A stretch of 64,000 bases of DNA from Palaemon carinicauda (GCF_036898095.1 NC_090767.1:25282487-25346486); one strand, 5' to 3'; positions 51,286-61,476 are shown, counted from the first letter of the stretch. Numbers and translations are program-made. The notes: generated by a model from the sequence alone, not told the origin.

Positions 51286-52300
51286 CTATGCAGAGTTAGG
51301 TGCAGGTTTCATAACACTACCTGCGGCTACCACAAAATGTTTGACTTCATGCACTTGTTTCGCATAATGTTTGAAGAAAACACGCGAGGATTTCCAGCCT
51401 GTGAAACTCTTAAGGCTTTCAAAATCCATACTCTGAAAGAAATTCAGAGACGATGCAACTTTTCTAGGATCGTGACCTGCGGGTGTACTGTCAGGATCCG
51501 CTCTGCGAATGAAGTAGGTGATTTTCGCTCGTAGTTGTTTCAGTGACAGGTCGCTGCCCGATGTTTCTCCTTTGAAGAGTTGGCCTCCACCAAAGTCAAA
51601 AGTTCTATGAAGATAGACCTTGAGGCTCTCTACTGGACATAGAGAGGCATCTTCTTTCAGGGGGCAGATTCTCCAAGGGCCCCATCTTTTGGTGGGTAGT
51701 TCATTTTTGGCGAGAAACGTCGGATCCGGGAAGAGGGTAAGGTCTCCTGAATCTGTAAACAGAATGTGACCCTCGTCCCTTGATAATGCCACTATTTCGC
51801 TGACTCGGGCTCCTGAGGCAAGAGCAAAAAGAAAAATAACTTTTGAGTCAGATCCTTGAGAGGGCACGAATCATTGTCCAAGTTGGAGGCAAAATGGAGC
51901 ACCTTGTCCAGGGACCAGGAGATCGGTTTTGGTGGGGGTGCTGGGCGTAGACGAGCGCATGCCTTCGGCAGTTTATTGAAGATGTCGCTGGACAGATCAA
52001 TCTGGAAGGCGTACATTAGTGGTCTAGTCAAGGCCGATTTGCAAGTAGAAATCGTGTTGGCTGCCAAGCCTTGTCCATGAAGGTGAATGAAGAAGGACAT
52101 GCAAAAATCGATAGTGATTTCCGTAGGATTTTTTGCCTTTACAAATGAGACCCATTTTCTCCAGGATGATTTGTATTGCCGTCGTGTGGATTCGGTCTTG
52201 TATTCCTCGAGGAAGTCGAGACTCTTCTTCGATATCCCGAACCTTTTCTTCACGGCTAGGGAGAGAAAATCATGAGATGAAGGTCCCTGACTTTCAATGA
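51286..52300 (-). pseudogene. Tyrosine recombinase of A
   Basis: The core-binding domain (about 52300-51900) reads TESTRRQYKSSWRKWVSFV, then TISTCKSALTRPLMYAF and SKLPKACARLRP-like sequence. A frameshift near 51850 separates it from the catalytic domain, which is then complete: FALASGARVSEIVAL (first arginine), LCPVESLKVYLHRT, TPAGHDPRKVASSL (histidine and second arginine) and FTGWKSSRVFFKHYAK with tryptophan and nucleophile tyrosine, ending at 51286. The C-terminal extension of about 25 residues is hydrophobic and Pro-rich. Apart from the frameshift all catalytic residues are present. Confidence 0.88.
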
Positions 52301-54103
52301 TGAAGTGAAGACAGTCGACTTCTGTACTTGCTGGGAGAGAACTGGGCCCGGGAGAGGGATCAGCGTGGGTTGTAGCTCCAGGACTAGGGGGTACCAGTTG
52401 CTCCGAGGCCACTTGGGAGCCACTAGGGCTGCTGTTCCTTTGAAGGTTCTCAGTTTGGAGAGGACTTTCAGCATTAAGTTGGTGGGAGGGAACAGGTAGA
52501 TCTTGGACCACCTGTTCTAATCCAGTGACATGGCGTCCACTGCTTTTGCCTTGGGGTCCTCGTACGGGGCCACATATCGAGGAAGTTGATTGTTGTCGCT
52601 CGTTGCGAAGAGATCAATCTGAAGTTCTGGGACTTGGTGAGAGATGAAGGAGAATGATCTTGAGTCTAGAGACCATTCCGACTCTATCGGGCTTGTCCGA
52701 GATAGAGCGTCCGCCGTCACGTTGCGGAATCCTTGTAGGTGAACTGCAGACAGGTGCCATTTCTTCTTCTCTGCCAGACGGAAGATTGTCAAAAGCACCT
52801 GATTTATCTGGGGCGATCTTGAGCCTTGGCGATTGAGACATTGAACTACCACCGAGTTGTCTAGGGTTAGACGAATATGGATCGAGGGAGGCGGGGAGAG
52901 TTTCTTCAGAGTTAGAAGGACCGCCATGGCCTCCAAGATGTTGATGTGAAACATCTTGAATAGGGGAGACCATGTTCCTTGAGCCTGTTTTTGGTGGGAG
53001 TGACCTCCCCAACCCTCCAGCGAAGCGTCCGTGTGGATGTTGAGTGATGGAGGTGGGTGTTGAAGAGGGATGGACCTTTTCAGGGCCTTTGCTTCCGACC
53101 ACGGCTTTAGGAGCAGCCGAAGTCTGTTTGGGAGCCGTCTCTTGAGGTCTCTTCGAGCGATGGATGCAGAACGTCTCCAGACTCCCGCGGCATCCTTTAG
53201 CTGTGCACGAAGCACCGGGTTTGTCACTGAGGCGAACTGTAGAGAGCCTAAGCCTAGAACTCGTTCCTGCTGACGTCTTGAGATCCGTTTGGATTTCAGC
53301 AGTCGCTTGACAGACCCTGCTATTTCCTTCCTTTTCTTCTGGGGGATGGAAAGGCGGTGTGACTGAAGGTTCCACTGGATTCCTAACCATTGGAACTTCT
53401 GAACTGGAGAGAGGCGAGATTTCTTCGCGTTTATCTTGAATCCCAGGTGTTCTAGGAACTGGGTAACTTTGTTGCAGGATCTTAAACATTCCTCGGGCGA
53501 TGGAGCCCAGACTAGCCAGTCGTCGAGGTAGGCCATCACCTGGACGTCTCGGAGGCGAAGCTGTTGAACGATGGCGTCCGCCAGCTTTGTGAAGATCCGA
53601 GGGGCCACGTTGAGGCCGAAGGGCATGGCCCTGAAGGCGTAGCTTTTCCTTTGGAGTCGAAATCCTAGGTAGGAGGAAGCGTGGTGGTTCATTGGAACGT
53701 GCCAGTAGGCATCCGCCAGGTCTATGGAGACCGTGTAGGAACCTTGAGGCAGAAGGGTCCTTATCTGTTGAAGAGTCAGCATCTTGAACTAGTTGTTCGC
53801 TATGAACTTGTTGAGGGGGGATAAGTCTAGAATGACTCTGAGCTTGTCGGAGTCCTTCTTGGGGACGCAAAACAGTCTCCCTTGGAACCTGGTTGACTTT
53901 ACCCTCCTTATCACCTTCTTATTCAAGAGATCTAGGACATATTCTTCCAGAAGGGGGGTTGATAGTTGGAAGAATTGCTGGGAGGTTGGGGGTGGTCGAG
54001 TCCAACTCCAGCCTAGACCCTTCTTGACGATGCTGTGTGCCCAGGGATCGAAGGTCCAACGATCCTGGAATTGGCAGTCTTCCTCCCACCGGAAGCACTT
54101 CAT
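52300..54103 (-). pseudogene. pol: RT, RNase H and MT-like domain of A
   Basis: RT leader WAHSIVKKGLGWSWT, STRFQGRLFCVPKKDSDKL and VILDLSPLNKFI, then TAG at 53789. The next 421 codons are open: TVSIDLADAYWHVPMN (first aspartate), FGLNVAPRIFTKLA, MAYLDDWLVWAPS (catalytic pair, about 53515-53490), GIQWNLQSHRL, then RNase H LNIHTDASLEGWGG, MFHINILEAMAVLLTLKK, LTLDNSVVVQCLNRQG and VTADALSR. MT-like part: LQIDLFATSDNNQLPRYV, then TAG at 52517 where C has tryptophan, followed by YLFPPTNLMLKVLSKLRTF. The two stops are point lesions in an otherwise good frame. Confidence 0.9.
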
Positions 54104-56066
54104 TGCTTCTGGTGTCCCGAGGGTTTACTGCCTCGGCCGCTAGCTCCCCTTCCTTCTCTGCCTCTGGAGGGACGGCGAGATGCGTCTCTGCCTGCACCTC
54201 TGTTCGAGCCTCTACCTTTGGGACGAAAGGTAGTCGTCTGTTGCTCGAAAGCAGGGGTGAAAACCGGCGACTGTGACAAGACCGGTTGGGTGACCAGCTG
54301 AAAGGTCTGCTGTGGTTGAGCTGCCACTTGGGGAGTAGCGGATCCCGGAAACTGCCGTCTCTGTTGACGTTGCTGGGGTTTCTGCTTGGAGGATTTCCTC
54401 TTAGGTTGAGGGCCGTCGTCCTGAGAGGATTTCCTCTTCTTCGACATGCCCCACTTGTGGAGAAGGTTCCTGTTCTCCGTGGCGGCCTTGTCGATGATCT
54501 CTTTCACAAGGGCAGAGGGAAAGAGGTGCTTACCCCAGATGTTGGAGGAAATCAGCCTCCAGGGTTCGTGTCTCACCGTGGCACTGGAGAACACGAATTC
54601 ACGACAGGCTCTACGAGCCTTCATGAAGCTGTACAGGTCTTTAACTACAGTCGCCAAATGCGTTTTGGCGAGCACCATGTAGTAATCGGGGACTCTAGTG
54701 TCACCGGCCATGACGTCGAGCTGTACCTGGAGGGACATGGATGCGGCGAGCCTTTCCTTCGTGTCATGTTCCCGACGAAGGAGATGGTCATTAAGTTTCG
54801 GGAGGTCTTCGTTAAACTGACGTCCAGCAACGTCAGGTTCTAGTTTCCCCACCACGAAGGTATGCTGGACATCTTTCCAGTGTCGAACATCGGGGGGAGT
54901 AGTCAGGGAGAAGGGTCTGCACTCCTCCAGCGCAGGACAGGGTTTCCCTTCTTCCGCTGCCTTGTGTACCGCAGCGAAGGCCTTTTCTATGAAGGGGAGG
55001 ATCGCATCATCTGGTGCGACGTAGGTAGGGTGCTTCTTGCTCAACACCGGAAGCTTTGAGCAGGTAAAACCCCTACTTTTAACAGTATTGGCCAGCATGG
55101 CCTGGGCCTTCGGGAGATCGAACACGATCACCTCCTTCGGTTCAGTCTCCGATTTAGAGGCAGGTTCGGATCGAAGTCGCACGTAACAGTCCGGATAAGC
55201 CTCAAAACTCGGGAAGAATTCCACTTCTTCCAGGGCAACCGAGCCGACCTTCGCACTGATGAAGATCCTGCCCATTGTGATTGGCATGTGCTCTGCATAC
55301 CTTCAGGGGTTGGCGTCCGAGCATGCCGGGAGGTCCTTAACCGAAATCCTTTTCGGCTGCTTTGAACTTCCCATGGTTCTGATGTATTCGTGCGTCTCAC
55401 GGAGTTTCTTGTCCATGAGAGCTTCGAGCATTCGGAACATCTCCTGGGCGCTGGATGGGATGGGGTCCGGGGTAGCGGAGGTAGACGGGAGTGATACATC
55501 CGTCAGTGTAGGAGTTGGTGTGGGGGTGGAAGGCGGAGCAACCTCCTGCTCCGACTCGGTGTATTCCACTTGGTCTTCCTCATAGTCCAGTTCTTCGGCC
55601 ATGAGGTTCCTCTCCGTGTTCTCAGACACTTCCGACATATGTTCCGCGTTGTCGGCATCAAGGCGGCACTCGTGCATGGACTGGGCTATGATTACATCGG
55701 GTTCCACCGTTATCTGGACGGTGGGGATCTGATCCTTGGGGACCACAGAGTCTGGGGATGCCTTCGGGAAAAGCAAGGCCCTCAAGTCCTCGGAGGCAAG
55801 GTATGGTCCAGTGGCGTTCTTCTGGAAGCCACGCACCCACTTGCGTAGCTTCTCTCGAGAAGCGTCCCTAACCTCCGCTGAGGGAGGATTATTGAACGCC
55901 TCGACCAGGCGGTCCTGGCAGACCGTACAGTTCTGCGGGTCCCAAAACTTCAGATCGCCTTTCTTGTTGGCGCAAGAGGCGTGAGTCCTACACGCCGTGT
56001 GCCCATAGAAGTGCGGGCGCTTCACTCCACAGAAGCCGTGGTCGCACTTCACGTACTCCTCCTGTA
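54100..56066 (-). pseudogene. gag: gag of A (single in-frame stop)
   Basis: The coding exon begins after a TTCCTCTTACAG acceptor at about 56067 and reads EEYVKCDHGFCG. The Cys/His module has C-x4-C, GHTACRTHASCA, and WDPQNCTVC; then KLRKWVRGFQKNATGP, an acidic Pro/Ser/Thr-rich part (EEDQVEYTESEQEVA), a TGA at 55303, and in the same frame the globular part (PITMGRIFISAKVGSVALEE), HLFPSALVKEIIDKAATENR and a basic Gln/Arg-rich tail (KRKSSKQKPQQRQQRRQF, RPSRGREGRGASGRG). There is no intron where C has one. The first codons lie in an upstream exon that I cannot place. Confidence 0.85.
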
Positions 56067-57965
56067 AGAGGAAGAGAACATGAGTACGGGGGAGTCATAA
56101 AAATGACTTATATTCTAAAGTTAAATATTAAAGGATTAATCTAACTTAATTTTAAGTGATATAAACATTGTGATGTATTTGAGAGTGGGCGGAAATGAAG
56201 GAGATACACATACTCCGTGTAACCCGCCCGGCTGGTTACCGTAACCTTATCCATAGGCAATTTGTTTGTGACCATAGAATTGGGAATGTAGACTATCCCA
56301 TAGGGTAACGGTTTCCGGCAACCAGCCGTGCTAGGATACACACAGCATGCTGGAAATTTGGGATATGCAAGAAGACAGCATGGTTATTAATAGAACGGTA
56401 AGACAATACCTATCTATTTATGTAGTCAAACCATCTGGTTGCAATGTAGGGCTATCAGCATGAGTTGATCGCTAGGAGAAGGGGTGCATGTCGCTTTGAC
56501 GCCTCCGGAAGGCTCCGGCAGACCGACGGCACGCCGGAGGCCGCTCCAGCAGAGTTTCTGGCATTAGGGAAGACAAATATAGAAGTCAGGAGAAATGCCA
56601 GGATAGCGGCCCCCAGCACAACGGCGGCACGCCGGCGGGAAGCGGAGGCTCCGGCGGCCGGAGGTTGCCGGCTTGGTGACAGGGACAAGGATGGGTTATA
56701 GCAGAACCGGACCGCCGGCAGTGGATGCCGGCACTCCGGGGGCCGGACCGATGGACAGACGACAGAGGCTATGAGGTAAGAGGGAAGGCCATCAGCTGTA
56801 CGCCGACGGGAGGTGGAAGCCCTCCGGCACACGGAGGACTGATGGCCCGGGGGGCAAGGAATGTGTCACCAAGGGGGGAGGTCGGTATCACCGACAGTGG
56901 AGGCGGCAAGGGACTGGCACCAGGACAGTGAAAGAGACAGAGGGAGGGATGTAGGGGTACGGACACGAACCCCAAGGCATCCCTCCTGAGTGGGTGTACC
57001 CATGATAGAGGCTAGCCCTATCATCCAGTGGCAGGGGCCGCAGGCGGCCGGGAGCCAGGGTAGCCCAAGGGAGGGCTAGGGAACACCCAAGAGGGGGAGA
57101 ACCCCTGCGGACAAAACGCATCCAGTGGCTAACCCCATAGGACACTATGAAGGGTATATGTACCAGAGCGGACTGCACAGAGGGACTCAAGGTAGCCCTA
57201 TCACTCCACCCTAAGGAGGAGTTGTAGGACAGGGGACAGATGGGTATTGACTAACCTAAGTATAGGCTAGGCCATACAAGAGATAGGTGGGGAGGGGAGA
57301 AGAAGAAGGGTCTTCTATAGGAGAGGCTCTGTACCAAAGTGGCCACCAAGGAAGGGAGGACGCTCCCTAGCCTAAGGTTAGGCAGCCTGTCTGAGAACGG
57401 TGCATGGGTACCGTTTCAGCAAGGCACAGACCTAACTCCCCCCAAGCCTAACCTAGAGCAGGGATGTTACACCCTGAACCAGGAAGGATGAAGACGTATC
57501 GCATTGCAGGGAAGGTCAGGTAGCCTAGCCTCAGCAATAGAGGAAGGGCAGGCCGTTCCTCATTCTCGGACGCAACCCTAAGGGGGGATCATTCCCTTAG
57601 GGAGGACAGAGAAGCGATAAGTACTCTGGTATGAGCTTGATCCCCTTACGTGGTAGGGAGAGCAAGGCTACGCAGAGGGAATGCCCTACGGCAGGGGGTG
57701 AAGGGAGCATATAGGGGGCCTACAATTAGGTTAGGTTAGAGAGGCACACTGTCAAACCTATCCCTTATATGATCCCTGAAGGCAAAAACACTTGCATCAC
57801 AGTAAACAGTATCATAAAATAATGCCACTATCTTCATAACTAAACCTAGGATCACTGTAATATATCATGCATGAACACTGATGATAGGCACTCTGGCCTA
57901 AGGGCTAGACTAGCGAACTGGTATGGGGTCAGTCGATGACCAATAAAAGAGCGTCAAAACACAAT
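56067..57965. other. 5' non-coding or intronic region of A, with a GC-rich core
   Basis: The stretch precedes the gag acceptor. At 56450-56900 it is unusually GC-rich with dense CCGG, GCCGGC and CGCCGG motifs. A 126-codon minus-strand reading here (56832-56455) has one hydrophobic segment (VVLGAAILAFLLTSIFVF), but no family match, and I do not call it a gene. An inverted pair CGGCTGGTTACCGTAACC near 56230 and GGTAACGGTTTCCGGCAACC near 56305 brackets about 55 bases. Near 57370-57740 are several CCTAAGGTTAGG and TTAGGTTAG bits. Confidence 0.5.
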
Positions 57966-58289
57966 ATATAAAGTTCCTAGCTATGAAGACTAAATAACTA
58001 ATAGTATCGATTAGTTAATGAGGCCGGAAAAAGCTGTTGAGGCTAGCTAAATAAGGCATGCAAGACAACAGCGACGCCATAAAATGGAGGGTCCGGTAGT
58101 AGCACAGCTCTGCCACAAAACATAAAATATCTCGAAAAGTAAAAGTTACTTTACGGTCAGAGCTTATTTAAACAATACTGGAACCTTGTACTCAACTTTC
58201 CAGAAGAAGGCGAGGCCGAGGGTAGAGACATGGCTAAGATGCAAGTCGATAAGATACGCACAGGGAAAAATCCGTCTTGTAAGGCAAGC

Positions 58290-58655
58290 TACTAAGCGAA
58301 GGATGAGGACGGACGTGACGTCATTTAGCAATGGCGCCCGTTTGTTTACGTCTCGAGTACCAAAAGTAGCCACGGACGAGATTAGCTGTGGAACGGCTCC
58401 CCAGCTATTCTCCACCCCTACACATTGAAGTGTTAACTCTATGTGGGGTGCAGATAGCTATGTGGCGCGTTAATACATGCGTCCCCTGTTGATATACGAT
58501 GTCTTAAAGGGAAACCTTTAGGATACTCGCTCCAGAAGTTAGAATTCTGTGATAACCTGTGGTTAAATTCTCTGGGAATATCTAGTAGTTATATACCCAA
58601 GGAAGCTACCAAAAAGGAACCTTCCATCAGGACGCCATGGCTTGAGCCCAAAAAA
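58290..58655. repeat. Right (5') ITR of A
   Basis: From GGATGAGGACGGACGTGACG to CATGGCTTGAGCCCAAAAAA. It is the reverse complement of the left ITR with few differences. A third copy is at 43630-43992. Confidence 0.92.
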
Positions 58656-58934
58656 ATATATAGAGGTAAATCTATAAATATCAACAATAATTTATAAAGT
58701 GATAAAATAATTACTAAAAGCCTTTAACACTCTTCCGTACACTGAGGGAAGGGTCGGCCATCTTTTATCTATGGAAAATCCAGAGATTAAAAAAAGCAAG
58801 GGTGAAAAAAAAAAAAATTTTCTCTCCTTTCAAAAGAATTTCTTTTGAAGATCGTATTATTTGAGAATAATCCAACACGGCGAAAGCCATAAAATCATGA
58901 ACAAGTACTTCAACAATCAGTAGAAACTTGAGGT
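58656..58934. other. 5' non-coding part of B, right of A
   Basis: AT-rich, with a poly-A run at 58806-58818 and a CAAAAGAATTTCTTTTG palindrome near 58831. No gene seen. Confidence 0.5.
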
Positions 58935-59137
58935 TAAGCGCGAGCGGAACCAATGCTGTCATTACCACCGACAGAGAAGAACTGAATTGGTTGAGAAGTA
59001 TATGCGGTATCTGGCCAATAGTCGGCGCTGGTGGGCACACCCAGCAGCCTTCATGGCGATCGCTCGCGAGTTTTTGGAATCTGTCGACCGTCGGAGACGT
59101 AAGCTATCTATATATTCACCGGCTAAGTTTAATATCT
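58935..59137. repeat. Right (5') ITR of B
   Basis: Contains AGAACTGAATTGGTTGAGAA, TATGCGGTATCTGGCC, GTCGGCGCTGGTGGGCACAC, GCGATCGCTCGCGAGTTTTT and ATATATTCACCGGCTAAG. It is the reverse complement of 43996-44215. Confidence 0.88.
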
Positions 59138-59169
59138 AAAAATAGAATTTTCGCTTCGCTCAAAATCCG
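59138..59169 (-). mobile_element. Terminal bases of A' right of element B
   Basis: AAAAATAGAATTTTCGCTTCGCTCAAAATCCG is the exact continuation of the A-family end as seen in the ICR of A (50380-50430). It proves that B inserted inside A' only about 30 bases from its end. Confidence 0.85.
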
Positions 59170-59483
59170 TTTATTACTTGTTAATTACTAATTATTATAA
59201 ACTATTAATACTTATTATTAATTACTATTTATTAGGTATTATTACAGTTTCATCCATTTTGGGAAATATATCATAATAATATATTTCCCGAGTAAAGCAA
59301 GTCTTTTGTAGTATTTCTGTAAAATATTATCTGTCGCAAATGCCTAGTTCTTATATATCGACGATCAAACTCCCGCTACTCATGTCTTCCTCCCAGATTT
59401 TTTCTAAGTCTGTTGTTATTGTTGACTGTGTCTTGTATTTGCTTAAATGAGCCCTGTAACCACAATAATCCGCAGACAAACTA

Positions 59484-59565
59484 GTCCACTATGAAGTCTT
59501 ACACATTTGGCCAATCACAGCGCCTGTCCACTATGACGTCATACATGTTTGGCCAATCACAGCGC
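59484..59565 (+). promoter_or_regulatory. Tandem CCAAT-box repeat (promoter candidate) of T1
   Basis: Two 40-base copies in a 42-base period, each GTCCACTATGAAGTCTTACA-like followed by TTTGGCCAATCACAGCGC. The second copy contains TGACGTCA, a CREB/ATF-type site. They stand about 50 bases before the first ATG of the small exon. Confidence 0.6.
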
Positions 59566-59609
59566 GACAATACATTATCTTACCCAGGCATTTCATTTCG
59601 TTTTTAGAC

Positions 59610-59861
59610 ATGGAGGCCATAGCAAGCACATCATTTTATGTTGCACAAGAAGTTGAAATTCCATCTTCTTGTCCTGACTGTTTCCTAACTTACAATGAAT
59701 TTGTTGTAACTTATTCGGGGAATATTGAAAAACTAGTGGATTTGTGCCAGACACAATTTAATTTTACAAAATAAAAATTGTCCTGCATGTCAAGGAACCT
59801 TCGCAACGGCTTCACGTTTTCCTCAAAGCACCAGCACATCTTTAAGAACCAACAGTTTAAG
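59610..59861 (+). pseudogene. Zinc-ribbon first exon of T1
   Basis: From ATG at 59610 it reads MEAIASTSFYVAQEVEIPSS, then CPDCFLTYNEFVV with the first cysteine pair, then a stop near 59772. In a shifted frame CPACQGTFATASRF gives the second pair. It ends at the donor AACAGTTTAAG-GTAAGC. The order (C-x2-C with Y at +5/6, about 35-45 residues, C-x2-C, splice donor) matches the better preserved exon of T2. It is broken by one indel. Confidence 0.6.
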
Positions 59862-59949
59862 GTAAGCTTCATTAATTTATAGAGTATATTATAATGGTGA
59901 TAGTATAACGATGTATACAGCAGTACCATCACTTTGGATTTGGTTTGAT

Positions 59950-60295
59950 GGATGTGTTAGGTAGTGGCTGTAAGGGGGGGGGGTCACAGGGGCTAGGCCT
60001 AGGTAGGGGTACAGGGCCCTAGGTTAGGTGGTTGTATTAGGTTCGGTAGTGTCCTGAAAATCACTGTGGCCTTAAGGGGGGGTCGCAGGGGGGGCGGAAC
60101 CCCCCCGGTAGGCCTAGGTAGTGGTACAGGGCCCCTAGGCTAGGTTAAGTGGGTTTATTAGGTTCAGTAGTGCCCTGAATATCACTGTGGCCTTAAAGGG
60201 GGATCGAAGGGGGGCTCAAAGGGGGGCGGAGCCCTCCCCCCCCTCCCCCCCCCGGTAGGGCTAGATAGGGGTATAGGGGGAGGGGTGGTGGAAGG
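59950..60295. repeat. G/C-run satellite, about three copies, in T1
   Basis: Diverged copies of the unit found in T2: a G run, GTCGCAGG, another G run, a C run, GGTAGG, GTACAGGGCCCCTAGG, TTAGGT and GGTTTATTAGGTTC, then CCCTGAA-ATCACTGTGGCC. Period about 115 bases. Confidence 0.85.
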
Positions 60296-60610
60296 ATAAG
60301 TATTCATTTATTGCAAATATCATTTGACGCCCCCCCCCACCCAAAACCCCGGTTCCCACCTGGTGTCCCCCATAATTGTTGGGATGAAGTAAGGTCTTTC
60401 TGTATTCTGGAACAACTTGTTGTTTTAACTAAAATTACATAGTAAATCTCTAAATCAGATGGTTTGCGGTCAAAATAAACGTTAAATTCGTTGGAACTAC
60501 ACTATTTCTGATGCAACAAATATATTTTTATTTCAGTTTCCCCATAATGGATGAAACTGTAAATTTACCATTTGGAATATTTAATTGCAGGGCAAAGTAA
60601 TTGCTTGTCT

Positions 60611-60611
60611 A

Positions 60612-60655
<44 letters not shown>
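60611..60655. repeat. (AAT)n microsatellite, left part
   Basis: About 15 AAT units up to the left terminus of T2. The array resumes with AATAATAATAAT at 62743, on the other side of T2. Confidence 0.92.
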
Positions 60656-60879
60656 GGTAAAGTTTTGGATTCAACCAAATTGGGAAATGTATTATATTAA
60701 TATATTTTCCTAGTAAAGCACGTGATAACAAAACACTTCTTCTCAATACATTATTGTCGCTAATGCATACTTACAGAGAAAAAAAATATTTCAGGAATTG
60801 AAGGTCTTGACTTTTTCTAAGTTTATTGTGTATCTTTCCATGGGCACGCAAGGTAGCTCTTGTTCGTTTGTATGTCTGT

Positions 60880-61045
60880 TTTCATCTTACTTGGCTCCGC
60901 CCCATTGCGCAATGTGACAATATTTACTTGAATGCGCATTTGCTCCTCCCACTAATGTCGCTCCTCCAATCAAAATACTACTGGGTTCTTTTCAAGGGTT
61001 ATTATTGGACGATTCATTGGTCTCTCAGTCTTGTTTCAAGGATCT
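60880..61045 (+). promoter_or_regulatory. CCAAT-rich upstream region of T2
   Basis: Contains TGGCTCCGCCCCATTGCGCA (GC box), CTCCTCCAATCAAAA (CCAAT) and the inverted forms ATTATTGGACG and TTCATTGGTC just before the small exon. This corresponds in position to the tandem CCAAT repeat of T1. Confidence 0.45.
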
Positions 61046-61104
61046 GTTTTTCGTGCAATATAACATTGTAAACGATACTCTTTTGTTTTTTTCCCTATTT
61101 CATT

Positions 61105-61476
61105 ATGGGAGAAACCCGTGATTGTCGTTTGTTTTCGGTTTTCAAAAGTTCCGGTTTCTATATTTTCATCACACGTCATTTTACTGTCATGGATCCTCCG
61201 GTACGGTTGTGTGAAATATGTCGTTATTCCTATTTTGATGTGATCGGCCGATTTCATGGGAATTATAATGGAACTCCTGAAGTAGTGAATCGTTTTCTAA
61301 GGGAGCATTCCGTATTACCTTTAAGTGTCCAGTGTGGTAAATGTGATTCGCCTTTACATTTTCGTGAGGATAGACATGTGTGGTATTGTACCAAATCTGA
61401 ACGTATTCCAGTACTTGATGATTCAGAAGAGGGTCAACCACAACCTTCCACATCTTCATCGTCATCTTCCGTTTAA
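61105..61476 (+). CDS. Small zinc-ribbon protein of T2
   Basis: An intact 123-codon frame. A second in-frame ATG at 61189 (MDPPVRLCEIC) is the start that best matches the length of the T1 exon. It has CEICRYSYFDVIG (first Cys pair), PEVVNRFLREHSVLPLSVQ, then CGKCDSPLHFRED with the second pair and VWYC as a further cysteine, and an acidic and Ser-rich tail. The stop TAA lies inside GTTTAAG directly before a GTAAG donor. The FLREHSVLPLSVQCGKC segment resembles the N-terminal zinc ribbon of IS1595/Merlin-type transposases as I remember them; this is a tentative family link. It could be a truncated transposase exon or a stand-alone DNA-binding protein. Confidence 0.55.
   Translation: MGETRDCRLFSVFKSSGFYIFITRHFTVMDPPVRLCEICRYSYFDVIGRFHGNYNGTPEVVNRFLREHSVLPLSVQCGKCDSPLHFREDRHVWYCTKSERIPVLDDSEEGQPQPSTSSSSSSV

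Larger units (their letters stand above)
49891..58655 (-). mobile_element. DIRS-like element A (youngest insertion of the nest)
   Basis: A complete DIRS element of about 8.8 kb. Left ITR 49891-50285, ICR about 50360-50462, recombinase 51286-52300, RT/RH/MT 52300-54103, gag 54100-56066, a long 5' non-coding region, right ITR 58290-58655. The ITRs differ by about five substitutions and one small indel over roughly 345 bases, so it is relatively young. Its coding part is nearly intact: three stops (55303, 53789, 52517) and one frameshift in the recombinase. It lies in the 5' part of B. Confidence 0.9.
43993..59142 (-). mobile_element. DIRS-like element B, containing element A
   Basis: B is of the same subfamily as I. 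Left ITR is about 43996-44215, ICR about 44225-44340, right ITR about 58935-59137. The recombinase, RNase H/MT and RT lie at 44740-47160 and gag at 47160-48900. Its 5' non-coding part (48900-49890 and 58656-58930) is split by element A. Without A it would be about 6.4 kb. The recombinase has a stop just before the nucleophile, RNase H has lost about 200 bases and gag is decayed. Confidence 0.85.
59235..60569 (+). mobile_element. Inverted-repeat DNA transposon T1 (Merlin-like, tentative)
   Basis: The ends are imperfect inverted repeats: GGTATTATTACAGTTTCATC at the left and GATGAAACTGTAAATTTACC at the right, each continuing into CCATT-TGGG-AAA. The flanks ATTTATTA and ATTTGGAA agree at 5 of 8 positions, so a decayed 8-bp duplication is possible. 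Inside are duplicated CCAAT boxes, a small exon with two C-x2-C pairs ending in a GTTTAAGGTAAG donor (59610-59861), and about three copies of a G/C-run satellite (59960-60290). T2 repeats the same order. Assignment to the Merlin/IS1595 type rests on the zinc-ribbon exon and 8-bp duplication and is tentative. Confidence 0.65.

Noticed and set aside
56455..56832. 126-codon minus-strand reading with a hydrophobic segment
   Set aside because: Composition follows the local GC-rich repeats, and no family motif or second copy supports a gene.
57370..57740. Telomere-like TTAGG sequence
   Set aside because: Only single or double pentamers are scattered here, with no array.
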